A DNA stretch of 64,000 nt from Chionoecetes opilio (Eukaryota; Arthropoda; Malacostraca; Decapoda; Majidae), in the NCBI GenBank assembly GCA_016584305.1, contig JACEEZ010017937.1, positions 116,255 through 180,254 on the forward strand, given 5' to 3'. The number at the start of each line of letters is the position of its first letter. The first letter of the stretch is position 1. Both the position numbers and the translations under genes were made by a program. The notes under the pieces were generated by a model. It searched no databases, had not been told where the DNA came from, and saw only the letters and a list, made by a program, of their open reading frames with translations. This document shows positions 38,959 through 48,808 of this stretch, piece by piece.

Positions 38959-39315
38959 GTGGTCATATTTAGCCTTAGATGGAGTTTACCACCTGCTTAG
39001 GGCTGCATTTTCAAGCAACCCGACTCTACGGAGAGGCCCTTTCCGACAATCTCTCGTGTACCCTCGCGGGCGCCGCCACACGGGCCTGTCACCCTCCATG
39101 GGTAGTGGCCGCTTTCAAGCATAACTTAGGCGGTGAGAGACTGCGTGCCGGACCCTCCGAAACGCAACACCCCTGGCGCCGGGTCACGACGCCAGGTTAT
39201 GCGCTGAGCTTTTCCCGTTTCAGTCGCCCTTACTGAGGGAATCCCAGTTGGTTTCTTTTCCTCCGCTTATTAATATGCTTAAATTTGGCGGGTACTCTAC
39301 CCTAACACGAGGTCG
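34756..39315 (-). rRNA. 28S (large subunit) rRNA gene
   Basis: The 5' end on the minus strand reads CGACCTCGTGTTAGGGTAGA GTACCCGCC and continues AATTTAAGCATATTAATAAG, the canonical 28S start. Clear downstream landmarks include the CTTTCGGGTCCCAAC region (near 38000), the GGATCAAAAAGGACGTCGCT region (near 35305) and the terminal CACTGCGATCCGCTAAGATT (near 34790). The ~4.56 kb length is plausible for a metazoan. Quality is good from ~36640 to 39315; 35690-36640 is noisy, including A15 runs near 36440-36477. The R2 target should fall near 35968 but is unreadable. An ITS1-like patch occurs at about 37055-37145. Both ends are set by homology and are good to about 20 nt. Confidence 0.93.
37055..37145 (-). 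other. ITS1-like patch inside 28S
   Basis: The + strand reads TCAAGATGGTGGTGGTGGTG ... then CCCTCCCGTCAACACACACA. The same order occurs in ITS1 at 5764-5870 (TCAAGATGGTAGTGGTAGTA ... CCCTCCTCCCGTCAACACAC). The flanks are ordinary 28S. It could be a variable expansion segment that shares this motif, a real transfer of ITS1 sequence, or an assembly chimera. Confidence 0.5.
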
Positions 39316-39805
39316 ACATGGGTTGGAGCAGTCACTCAGTCAGTCAGACTGGAGACTAGCTCGCGTTTTGCTGCTGCAAGTCTCCCTCTCGTCTTTTTCA
39401 CACCCATATTATATCAGCATGGGGATATAATAATACTCTGGGCGGCAAGCTCGCTCTGGTGATCCGAGCAGATCGGGTAGCGCCGACCCGGTCACCGTCT
39501 GACGAGCCTGCTGACAAGGGTTGACAAGCAGCAAAGCAGGTATGTATGGACGGCCCTCTGACAAACACAACCAGTAACGCGTAGACGGCGCAAGTCGCTG
39601 CCGTGATTTACGTATTCTGGCTGGAATGCAGTGGTCCTTATCCCGAGCCCGCGACCCCATTTTAGAGCCGCGACTCGCAGACATAACTTAAGGGCACACC
39701 TTCGTCGTTGTAAGACAAGACAGTAGCGACGCCCCAAGGCGGTCAAAGTCACCAGACAACCACCACCTGTGGTGGGTGACAATGCCGATGTATGGTTATA
39801 TGATG
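39316..39805 (-). other. ITS2 (complete)
   Basis: About 490 nt between the 5.8S 3' end and the 28S 5' end. It contains a perfect inverted repeat CCACCACCTGTGGTGG near 39760 and an ATATT-rich patch near 39405-39435. Its 5.8S-proximal part is what is duplicated at 41378-41652 and 1036-1340. Confidence 0.85.
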
Positions 39806-39966
39806 TCCGACCCTCGTGTAGGAGTGACGGCAGCACATGAGAGTGCCGCCGCCGCAATGTGCGTTCGACTTGTCGATGTATCTGGTATTCTTGCGATTCA
39901 CATAACAACGCGCAGCTTGCTGCGGTCTTCATCGACCCACGAGCCGAGTGATCCACCGTTAAGAGT
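39806..39966 (-). rRNA. 5.8S rRNA, complete
   Basis: This is the only full-length 5.8S in the window (~160 nt). The minus strand begins AACTCTTAACGGTGGATCAC, contains GTCGATGAAGACCGCAGCAA and GAACGCACATTGCGGC, and ends near GAGGGTCGGACATC. It is flanked by ITS1 and ITS2 in the normal order and followed by 28S, so it belongs to a standard rDNA unit. Compared with most array copies it has TGTTATGTGAATCGCAAG in place of CGGTATGTGATTTGCAAG; U9 shares this form. Confidence 0.95.
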
Positions 39967-40016
39967 TGTATTTTTTAATTGCCGTCGGGCTGTGCCGACT
40001 TTTATCACTTCCACAA
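39967..40016 (-). other. ITS1, 3' end only
   Basis: The sequence next to 5.8S (TTTTTTAATTGCCGTCGGGC) is the variant also found in U9 and U15. It is cut by the N at 40017, so the 18S that should lie beyond is not connected. Confidence 0.75.
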
Positions 40017-40017
40017 N

Positions 40018-40156
40018 GCAGGAGTAGAAAAAAAAATATCCGCTCGCAATCTGACTTATAGTTCTCGAGTTAAATTTTTAAAAATGCACAGAGGCCGCGA
40101 TAAAGATATGATTCGACTAATATCTACTCTTCATAATTACGCGCATGTATACATGT
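40018..40156. repeat. Fragment of the 354 bp IGS subrepeat
   Basis: GCAGGAGTAGAAAAAAAAAT through GCGCATGTATACATGTC matches part of a unit of the 7266-23950 array. At 40156 it switches directly to GGGCAGCCTTCATAGGGTAG of the 377 bp-type spacer, which gives a sequenced junction between the two repeat families. Confidence 0.85.
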
Positions 40157-41377
40157 CGGGCAGCCTTCATAGGGTAGCGAAAACTAAGTCACTCGCAACT
40201 CCTACCCAGCCACTGATTTTCCACCGCCACGAGTCAAGGGCTGGCGTAGGTACGAATTAAATGGCCAGGCAAACGAGGCAACGGCGGGAGTAAGGGTGAG
40301 GCACTTAATGAAGGTTCGATAATACTCGTTCAAGGCATTCACTTCTGCCTTCTTTCAAACGAAGCGAGTCAACCCTTCTCCCCCACCCACTCCCAGTATT
40401 CCACGATGAAAAAAACACATTCGCTTCGTCTCTTGACCTATCATATTCTCATTCTCCCTTCAAGACCTACACGAAGGATTTCGCCATCGGGTAGCGTGAC
40501 GAAACCTCCAGCCTTGTCATGGAGAAGTCTTAGCGAGTCGCAGTGAGGTACCTCCCGCAACCTAAGTTTAGTCTGGCCGGGCGGGCTGAATGAACGAATG
40601 AATGAAGAGGCCTACTAATCTTACCCTCAGTCATTCTCACCGCTGCTTCTACCCGGCGAGCTTGTGAGATATCAATCATATCACATCATCCCGCAACATG
40701 ACCGACGTGATGCCGTCGTCGACGGCAGGCTTGATGATCAAGAAACCGGTCGACCCTCCTCCCTCGCATATACCTCAAGGCAAGGCAGGTCGGGCGGCCT
40801 TCATAGGGTAGCCAAAACTAAGTCACTCTCAACTCCTCCGACCCAGCCCGTCCAGCGCTGCTGGTGTCGTTCCCGTGACAATTGCGAGTGCCTGTGTGAG
40901 CGGCTAGAGAAACTGATTTTTCATTCTCGTCATTTTTTTCCGACGTGAAGCCTTCGGCTAGCCATGTATGGCATAGAATTCGTGCTGTCCACCAGGGGAA
41001 CACATTCGCTTCGTCTCGACGAAACTGCGTTCCACTCACTAGGCGGACGAGACAAGAAAGTAGTCACGGTCTGTGATAAGCGTGTTATAGTTAGTTGTAC
41101 CTGCCGCAACAATTCGTCTGGCCGGGCGGGCAGAATCAACATGCCTAGTCTTATCTTACCACTCACGTCTTTCCATACTTGCCCGGGCCAGACCACCCAC
41201 AAGTTTGAGTTGAGTTTCTTTGCCGCTAAATAACAAATTCTCTCATGATCCTCCCGCATGTTCTTGACCTGTCGCATTCTCCTTCTCCCTTCAAGACTTC
41301 TCTCTCTCTCACTCACTTTAAGACTTAAAACGGAGGATTTCGCCATCGGGTAGCGTGACGAAACCTCCAGCCTTGTA
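40157..41377 (-). other. rDNA spacer (3' ETS/IGS), clean copy
   Basis: In order: a short 377-type fragment (40157-40205), single-copy spacer (40206-40461), 28S-terminus module (40462-40551), a TGAATGAACGAATGAATGAA motif (about 40586), the palindrome cluster (about 40708-40755), one 377-type unit (about 40797-41280) and a second 28S-terminus module (41295-41377) that contains CTCTCTCTCTCACTCAC. There is no protein-coding signal. This is the best-quality copy for deriving a spacer consensus. Confidence 0.85.
41173..41263 (-). other. 18S-end/ITS1-start mimic in spacer
   Basis: This aligns over ~90 nt with the true ITS1/18S boundary at 42906-42999: CATACTT, CCCGGGCC, CCACCCA-AAGTTT, AGTTTCTTTGCCGCT, AACAAATTC and ATGATCCTCCCGCA all occur in the same order. 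No 18S follows; the sequence turns into TTCTTGACCTGTCGC. Degenerate versions end every 377 bp and 270 bp unit. Confidence 0.75.
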
Positions 41378-41682
41378 GCCAAGCAGCAAAGCTGGTATGT
41401 ATGGGCGGCCCTCAGACAAACACAACTAGTACGCGTGTACGCGGCATTGGCGCAAACCGCTGCCGCGTTACGTATGGCTGGAATGCAGTGGTCCTTATCC
41501 CAAGCTCGCAACCCCATTTTAGAGCCGCGACTCGAAGACATAACTTAAGGGCACGCCTTCGTCGTTGCAGGACAGTAGCGATGCCCCAAGGCGGTCAAAG
41601 TCACCAGACAACCACCACCTGTGGTGGGTGACAATGCCGATGTATGGTTATATGATGTCCAACCCTCGTGCAGGAATGACGG
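41378..41682 (-). other. ITS2 and 5.8S 3' end fused to 18S
   Basis: This matches 39535-39830 of the normal unit. At the low-coordinate side it joins the 28S-terminus module (CCAGCCTTGT/AGCCAAGCAGC). At the high side the last ~30 nt of 5.8S (CCGTCATTCCTGCACGAGGG on the minus strand) joins 18S at GAGCAATAACAGG. Thus 28S is skipped on one side and ITS1 plus most of 5.8S on the other. The same structure is present at 1036-1354. Confidence 0.85.
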
Positions 41683-41946
41683 CCTGTTATTGCTCAATCT
41701 CGTGCGGCTAGAATTGCTGCTTATCCCTCTAAGAAGCTGCGAACTGGACACCAATTGCTGGAGATCCGTTGACTAGTTAGTAGGCCAGAGTCTCGTTTGT
41801 TATCGGAATTAACCAGACAAATCGCTCCACCAACTAAGAACGGCCATGCACCACCACCCACTGAATCGAGAAAGAGCTCTCGATCTGTCAATCCTTACGG
41901 TGTCTGGTCCTGGTGAGGTTCCCCGTGTTGAGTCAAATTAAGCCGC

Positions 41947-41995
<49 letters not shown>

Positions 41996-42031
41996 TTTGC
42001 AACCATACTTCCCCCCGGAAGCCAAAGACTT
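41683..42031 (-). rRNA. 18S rRNA fragment, unit U5
   Basis: Only ~350 nt of 18S, from AAGTCTTTGG to GAGCAATAACAGG on the minus strand, where it fuses to 5.8S/ITS2. It is the downstream end of the right-hand truncated array. Confidence 0.9.
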
Positions 42032-42134
42032 TTCTTTGTCGATGTATTAGGTGGTATTCTTGCAAATCACATACCGACGCGCAGCTTGCTGCGGTCTTCA
42101 TCGACCCACGAGCCGAGTGATCCACCGTTAAGAG
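42032..42134 (-). rRNA. 5.8S rRNA 5' fragment, unit U5 (long junction form)
   Basis: Junction reads ATACATCGACAAAGAAAAG on the minus strand, which keeps the CATCGAC bases of intact 5.8S that most units lack. U9 shares this form. Confidence 0.88.
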
Positions 42135-42974
42135 TTGTATTTTTATATTGACGTCGGGCTGTGCCGACTTTTATCTGACTTCCACAATCTCTGCCTCAAG
42201 AGACCATGTGGGAAGACTTAGTACTATGGGTTTGAAGGTTTGTCGTAGTAGTGACAGGTAGTGTTAAGGTTTAAAAAAGATTCAGTCGCTCAACACTCAC
42301 TGGGCGGCTGCGGCCGAGACCAGAACGTAGTACGACTCTGGACTCTTGTTACCTTAATTTTCCAACCAAGCTCCCGGATGCTCTGCCCGGGAGAGGTTGT
42401 TTAGTAAGGCAACGTACCACCACCACCCTTCCAGTGTGTAAGCGTGTTATAGTCTACCCTCGTAGCCGTCACTTGACGGGAGGGAGAAGTAGTATTAATA
42501 ACATGGGTCATCAGCAGTCTGTCGCAACAGTCTACTGCTGATGGTGTCTACTGCTGGTGTTCTGGCCGGGGGAGCCACTTGAATGAACGAATCAGCAGCT
42601 AGGCACAGACACAAACCCTCTAACAGCGCTACACCGCCCAACTCATCTCTGCTTCCTGCCGAAAGCCCCGTTTCCGGGGACTTATCCCGTATGAGAGCGC
42701 AGAGATCGAGGCAAAATATTAGCGGTGTGTGGGTCAACGTAGAGAGCTTGGTCTGATGCCTAGTCAAGATGGTAGTGGTAGTATGTATGTTATGTAGTAT
42801 ATTAGGGGGAGGACAACGAGTACTTACGCACCCTCCTCCCGTCAACACACCCACACACACACACACACTCACGTACTTTTTTTTTATTCACTCTTATATT
42901 CTGTTCATACTTCTTACCCGGGCCCGGCCACCCATAAGTTTTGGTTAAGTTTCTTTGCCGCTGAACAGCAAATT

Positions 42975-42977
<3 letters not shown>

Positions 42978-43035
<58 letters not shown>

Positions 43036-43139
43036 AATGATAAAGTTTAGACATCTTTCCGTCAGCTCGAGGCGCCGAAAGCCCAGCGAACTGGACCCGG
43101 CATCCAAGAGCGCCAGTCCGAAGGCCTCACTAAATCATT

Positions 43140-43185
<46 letters not shown>

Positions 43186-43566
43186 ATCAACGCAAGCTCA
43201 TGACTTGCGCTTACTGGGAATTCCTCGTTCATGGGAGACAATTGCAAACCCGAATCCCTATCATGAAAAGATTTCAACGGGTTCTAAGGGTATCACAGAC
43301 CTGTTATTGCTCAATCTCGTGCGGCTAGAATTGCCGCTTATCCCTCTAAGAAGAAGCTGCGAACTGGACACCAATTGCTGGAGATCCGTCGACTAGTTAG
43401 TAGGCCAGAGTCTCGTTCGTTATCGGAATTAACCAGACAAATCGCTCCACCAACTAAGAACGGCCATGCACCACCACCCACCGAATCGAGAAAGAGCTCT
43501 CAATCTGTCAATCCTTCCGGTGTCTGGGCCTGGTGAGGTTCCCCGTGTTGAGTCAAATTAAGCCGC

Positions 43567-43615
<49 letters not shown>

Positions 43616-43650
43616 TTTGCAACCATACTTCCCCCGGAACCCAAAGACTT
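42978..43650 (-). rRNA. 18S rRNA 3' part, unit U6 (beta subtype)
   Basis: The 3' end GGATCATTAACG is intact. This copy has marker differences from most units: an extra AGA in CTAAGAAGAAGCTGC (43346), GCCGCTTATCC, CCACCGAATC, TCCGGTGTCTGGGCC and the canonical GGAACCCAAAG. The shared internal deletion is present near 43277-43292. Confidence 0.92.
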
Positions 43651-43750
43651 TTCTTTCTGTATTAGGTGGTATTCATGCAAATCACATACCGACGCGCAGC
43701 TTGCTGCGGTCTTCATCGACCACGAGCGAGTGATCCACCGTTAAGAGTTG
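43651..43750 (-). rRNA. 5.8S rRNA 5' fragment, unit U6
   Basis: Short junction form with CAGAAAG (TTTCTGTATTAGG on +), also seen in U13. Two single-base losses occur in the CGACCACGAGCGAG part. Confidence 0.85.
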
Positions 43751-44708
43751 TATTTTTATATTGACGTCGGGCTGTGCCGACTTTTATCTGACTTCCACAA
43801 TCTCTGCCTCAAGAGACCATGTGGGAAGACTTAGTACTATGGGTTTGAAGGTTTGTCGTAGTAGTGACAGGTAGTGTTAAGGTTTAAAAAAGATTCAGTC
43901 GCTCAACACTCACTGGGCGGCTGCGGCCGAGACCAGAACGTAGTACGACTCTGGACTCTTGTTACCTTACTTTTTTCCAACCAAGCTCCCGGATGCTCTG
44001 CCCGGGAGAGGTTGTTTAGTAAGCACGTACCACCAAACACCCTTCCAGTGTTTAAGCCGTGTTTATAGCTACCCTCTTAAGAGGTAGCCGTCACTTGACG
44101 GGAGGGAGAAGTGTATTAATAAACCATGGGTTCAATACACAGCAGTCTGCGCAAACAGTCTAACTGCTGATGGTTAGGTGTATTCTGGCCGGGGGATGCA
44201 CTTGCATGAAACAAATCCAGCAGCTAGGGGCAGCAGGACACAAAAACCCTCTAACACACAGCGCTAGCAACCGGCCCAACTTCATATCTCACACGGTGCT
44301 TCCTGCCGAAGCCCCGCCGTTCCCGGGGACATTAATCCCGGCAGTAGTTAGAAAGAGAAAGAAGCGCAGAGAAATTCTGAGGCAAAATTAATTAAGGCGG
44401 TGTGTGGTTCAACGTAGAGAGCTGGTCTGATGCCTAGTCAAGATGGTAGTGGTAGGTATGTATGTTAGTAGTATAATAATTTATTAGGGGGGAGGACAAA
44501 GCCCAACAACCACCAGGAGTCTTTACGCACCCTCCTCCGTCAACACACCCAAACACAATACACATAAAACACACTCACGTACTTTTTTTTTTTTTTTTTT
44601 TTTATTCACATCTTATATTCTGTTCATAACTTCTTACCCGCGGGCCCGGCGCACACCATAAGTGTGGGTTAAGTTTCTTTTTGGCCGCTGAAACAGCAAA
44701 TTCCGTCG

Positions 44709-44749
44709 TTAAATGAATCCTTTTTCCTTTTCCCTTTCCGGCTTCCGTA

Positions 44750-44787
<38 letters not shown>

Positions 44788-45415
44788 TTTTACTTACCTC
44801 TAAATGAGTAAAGTTTTAGACATCTTCCTATCTTTGATGATCTTTTCTTTTGCCGTCAGCTTCGCGGAGCCGAAAGAGCCCAGCGAACTGGAGGAACCAC
44901 CGGCTGCCCGGCATCCAAGAGCGCCCAGTCCAAAAACGAAAGGCCTCACTAAATCATTCAAAAGAATCGTTATAAGCGACTAGGGTAGCGGGGGGGTGTG
45001 TACAAAAGGGCGGGACCGTAATCAAAACGCAATAACAAAAAAAAGCTCAGTACTTGCGCCGCTTACGGGAATCCCTGCGTTCCATAGGGAGACAATTGCA
45101 AACCCCGAATCCCTATCATGTAAAAGATTTCACGGGTTCTAAGGGTATCACAGACCTGTTATTGCTCAATCTCGTGCGGCTAGAATTGCTGCTTATCCCT
45201 CTAAGAAGCTGCGAACTGGACACCAATTGCTGGAGATCCGTCGACTAGTAGTAGGCCAGAGTCTCGTTTGTTATCGGAATTAACCAGACAAATCGCTCCA
45301 CCAACTAAGAACGCCATGCACCACCACCCACTGATCGAGAAAGAGCTCTCGATCTGTCAATCCTTACGGTGTCTGGTCCTGGTGAGGTTCCCCGTGTTGA
45401 GTCAAATTAAGCCGC

Positions 45416-45464
<49 letters not shown>

Positions 45465-45497
45465 TTTGCAACCATACTTCCCCGGAACCAAAGACTT
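44709..45497 (-). rRNA. 18S rRNA 3' part, unit U7 (insertion-rich)
   Basis: The stretch 44010-45060 carries many extra bases (for example TTTTTCCTTTTCCCTTTCCG inside the 18S 3' end), so the copy looks ~100 nt longer; from 45120 it is clean. This is most simply a local consensus error. Confidence 0.82.
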
Positions 45498-45596
45498 TTC
45501 TTTGTATTAGGTGGTATTCTTGCAAATCACATACCGACGCGCAGCTTGCTGCGGTCTTCATCGACCCACGAGCCGAGTGATCCACCGTTAAGAGTT
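45498..45596 (-). rRNA. 5.8S rRNA 5' fragment, unit U7
   Basis: Clean short-junction copy. The ITS1 behind it has TATCACTTCCAC, where most units have TATCTGACTTCCAC, a marker shared with U9, U12 and U15. Confidence 0.88.
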
Positions 45597-46424
45597 GTAT
45601 TTTTATATTGACGTCGGGCTGTGCCGACTTTTATCACTTCCACAATCTCTGCCTCAAGAGACCATGTGGGAAGACTTAGTACTATGGGTTTGAAGGTTGT
45701 CGTAGTAGTGACAGGTAGTGTTTAAGGTTTAAAAAAGATTCAGTCGCTCAACACTCACTGGGCGGCTGCGGCCGAGACCAGAACGTAGTACGACTCTGGA
45801 CTCTTGTTACCTTAATTTTTTCCAACCAAGCTCCCGGATGCTCTGCCCGGGAGAGGTTGTTTAGTAAGGCAACGTACCACCACCACCCTTCCAGTGTGTA
45901 AGCGTGTTATAGTCTACCCTCGTAGCCGTCACTTGACGGGAGGGAGAAGTAGTATTAATAACATGGGTCATCAGCAGTCTGTCGCAACAGTCTACTGCTG
46001 ATGGTTAGGTGTTCTGGCCGGGGGAGCCACTTGAATGAACGAATCAGCAGCTAGGCACAGACACAAACCCTCTAACAGCGCTACACCGCCCAACTCATCT
46101 CTGCTTCCTGCCGAAAGCCCCGTTTCCGGGGACTTATCCCGTATGAGAGCGCAGAGATCGAGGCAAAATATTAGCGGTGTGTGGGTCAACGTAGAGAGCT
46201 TGGTCTGATGCCTAGTCAAGATGGTAGTGGTAGTATGTATGTTATGTAGTATATTAGGGGGAGGACAACGAGTACTTACGCACCCTCCTCCCGTCAACAC
46301 ACCCACACACACACACACTCACGTACTTTTTTTTTATTCACTCTTATATTCTGTTCATACTTCTTACCCGGGCCCGGCCACCCATAAGTTTTGGTTAAGT
46401 TTCTTTGCCGCTGAACAGCAAATT

Positions 46425-46427
<3 letters not shown>

Positions 46428-46485
<58 letters not shown>

Positions 46486-46589
46486 AATGATAAAGTTTAG
46501 ACATCTTTCCGTCAGCTCGAGGAGCCGAAAGCCCAGCGAACTGGACCCGGCATCCAAGAGCGCCAGTCCGAAGGCCTCACTAAATCATT

Positions 46590-46635
<46 letters not shown>

Positions 46636-47013
46636 ATCAACGCAAGCTCATGACTTGCGCTTACTGGGAATCCCTCGTTCATGGGAGACAATTGCAAACC
46701 CGAATCCCTATCATGAAAAGATTTCAACGGGTTCTAAGGGTATCACAGACCTGTTATTGCTCAATCTCGTGCGGCTAGAATTGCTGCTTATCCCTCTAAG
46801 AAGCTGCGAACTGGACACCAATTGCTGGAGATCCGTTGACTAGTTAGTAGGCCAGAGTCTCGTTTGTTATCGGAATTAACCAGACAAATCGCTCCACCAA
46901 CTAAGAACGGCCATGCACCACCACCCACTGAATCGAGAAAGAGCTCTCGATCTGTCAATCCTTACGGTGTCTGGTCCTGGTGAGGTTCCCCGTGTTGAGT
47001 CAAATTAAGCCGC

Positions 47014-47062
<49 letters not shown>

Positions 47063-47097
47063 TTTGCAACCATACTTCCCCCGGAAGCCAAAGACTT
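46428..47097 (-). rRNA. 18S rRNA 3' part, unit U8 (alpha subtype, clean)
   Basis: This is a good reference for the array 18S. Minus strand: AAGTCTTTGGCTTCCGGGGG start, GAATTGACGGAAGGGCACCA, CACACCGCCCGTCGCTACTA, and GTAGGTGAACCTGCGGAAGG near the end. The deletion join CCCTTAGA/ACCCGTTG is at about 46730. Confidence 0.93.
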
Positions 47098-47196
47098 TTC
47101 TTTGTATTAGGTGGTATTCTTGCAAATCACATACCGACGCGCAGCTTGCTGCGGTCTTCATCGACCCACGAGCCGAGTGATCCACCGTTAAGAGTT
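47098..47196 (-). rRNA. 5.8S rRNA 5' fragment, unit U8
   Basis: Clean copy, first ~100 nt of 5.8S, short junction form. Confidence 0.88.
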
Positions 47197-48031
47197 GTAT
47201 TTTTATATTGACGTCGGGCTGTGCCGACTTTTATCTGACTTCCACAATCTCTGCCTCAAGAGACCATGTGGGAAGACTTAGTACTATGGGTTTGAAGGTT
47301 TGTCGTAGTAGTGACAGGTAGTGTTAAGGTTTAAAAAAGATTCAGTCGCTCAACACTCACTGGGCGGCTGCGGCCGAGACCAGAACGTAGTACGACTCTG
47401 GACTCTTGTTACCTTAATTTTCCAACCAAGCTCCGGATGCTCTGCCCGGGAGAGGTTGTTTAGTAAGGCAAACGTACCACCACCACCCTTCCAGTGTGTA
47501 AGCGTGTTATAGTCTACCTCGTAGCCGTCACTTGACGGGAGGGAGAAGTAGTAGTAGTATTAATAACATGGGTCATCAGCAGTCTGTCGCAACAGTCTAC
47601 TGCTGATGGTTAGGTGTTCTGGCCGGGGGAGCCACTTGAATGAACGAATCAGCAGCTAGGCACAGACACAAACCCTCTAACAGCGCTACACCGCCCAACT
47701 CATCTCTGCTTCCTGCCGAAAGCCCCGTTTCCGGGGACTTATCCCGTATGAGAGCGCAGAGATCGAGGCAAAATATTAGCGGTGTGTGGGTCAACGTAGA
47801 GAGCTTGGTCTGATGCCTAGTCAAGATGGTAGTGGTAGTATGTATGTTATGTAGTATATTAGGGGGAGGACAACGAGTACTTACGCACCCTCCTCCCGTC
47901 AACACACCCACACACACACACACACTCACGTACTTTTTTTTTATTCACTCTTATATTCTGTTCATACTTCTTACCCGGGCCCGGCCACCCATAAGTTTTG
48001 GTTAAGTTTCTTTGCCGCTGAACAGCAAATT

Positions 48032-48034
<3 letters not shown>

Positions 48035-48092
<58 letters not shown>

Positions 48093-48196
48093 AATGATAA
48101 AGTTTAGACATCTTTCCGTCAGCTCGAGGAGCCGAAAGCCCAGCGAACTGGACCCGGCATCCAAGAGCGCCAGTCCGAAGGCCTCACTAAATCATT

Positions 48197-48242
<46 letters not shown>

Positions 48243-48620
48243 ATCAACGCAAGCTCATGACTTGCGCTTACTGGGAATCCCTCGTTCATGGGAGACAATT
48301 GCAAACCCGAATCCCTATCATGAAAAGATTTCAACGGGTTCTAAGGGTATCACAGACCTGTTATTGCTCAATCTCGTGCGGCTAGAATTGCTGCTTATCC
48401 CTCTAAGAAGCTGCGAACTGGACACCAATTGCTGGAGATCCGTCGACTAGTTAGTAGGCCAGAGTCTCGTTTGTTATCGGAATTAACCAGACAAATCGCT
48501 CCACCAACTAAGAACGGCCATGCACCACCACCCACTGAATCGAGAAAGAGCTCTCGATCTGTCAATCCTTACGGTGTCTGGTCCTGGTGAGGTTCCCCGT
48601 GTTGAGTCAAATTAAGCCGC

Positions 48621-48669
<49 letters not shown>

Positions 48670-48704
48670 TTTGCAACCATACTTCCCCCGGAAGCCAAAG
48701 ACTT
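48035..48704 (-). rRNA. 18S rRNA 3' part, unit U9
   Basis: Alpha subtype, clean, with the shared internal deletion near 48338-48352. It is paired with a 5.8S/ITS1 part that matches the intact rDNA unit. Confidence 0.93.
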
Positions 48705-48808
48705 TTCTTTGTCGATGTATTAGGTGGTATTCTTGCGATTCACATAACAACGCGCAGCTTGCTGCGGTCTTCATCGACCCACGAGCCGAGTGATCCACCG
48801 TTAAGAGT
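48705..48808 (-). rRNA. 5.8S rRNA 5' fragment, unit U9 (parental-like)
   Basis: Carries GCGTTGTTATGTGAATCGCA as in the complete 5.8S at 39806-39966, the long junction form, and the AATTGCCGTCGGGC ITS1 variant. It is therefore the array unit closest to the normal gene. Confidence 0.9.

Noticed and set aside
34756..39315. Working full rDNA unit including 18S
   Set aside because: 28S, ITS2 and 5.8S are complete, but ITS1 is cut at 40017 and no 18S 5' half exists in the window.
46512..46727. Repeated 71-aa open frame on the minus strand (MKSFHDRDSG...)
   Set aside because: It lies on the 18S sense strand in every unit; the frame exists because the rRNA is conserved.
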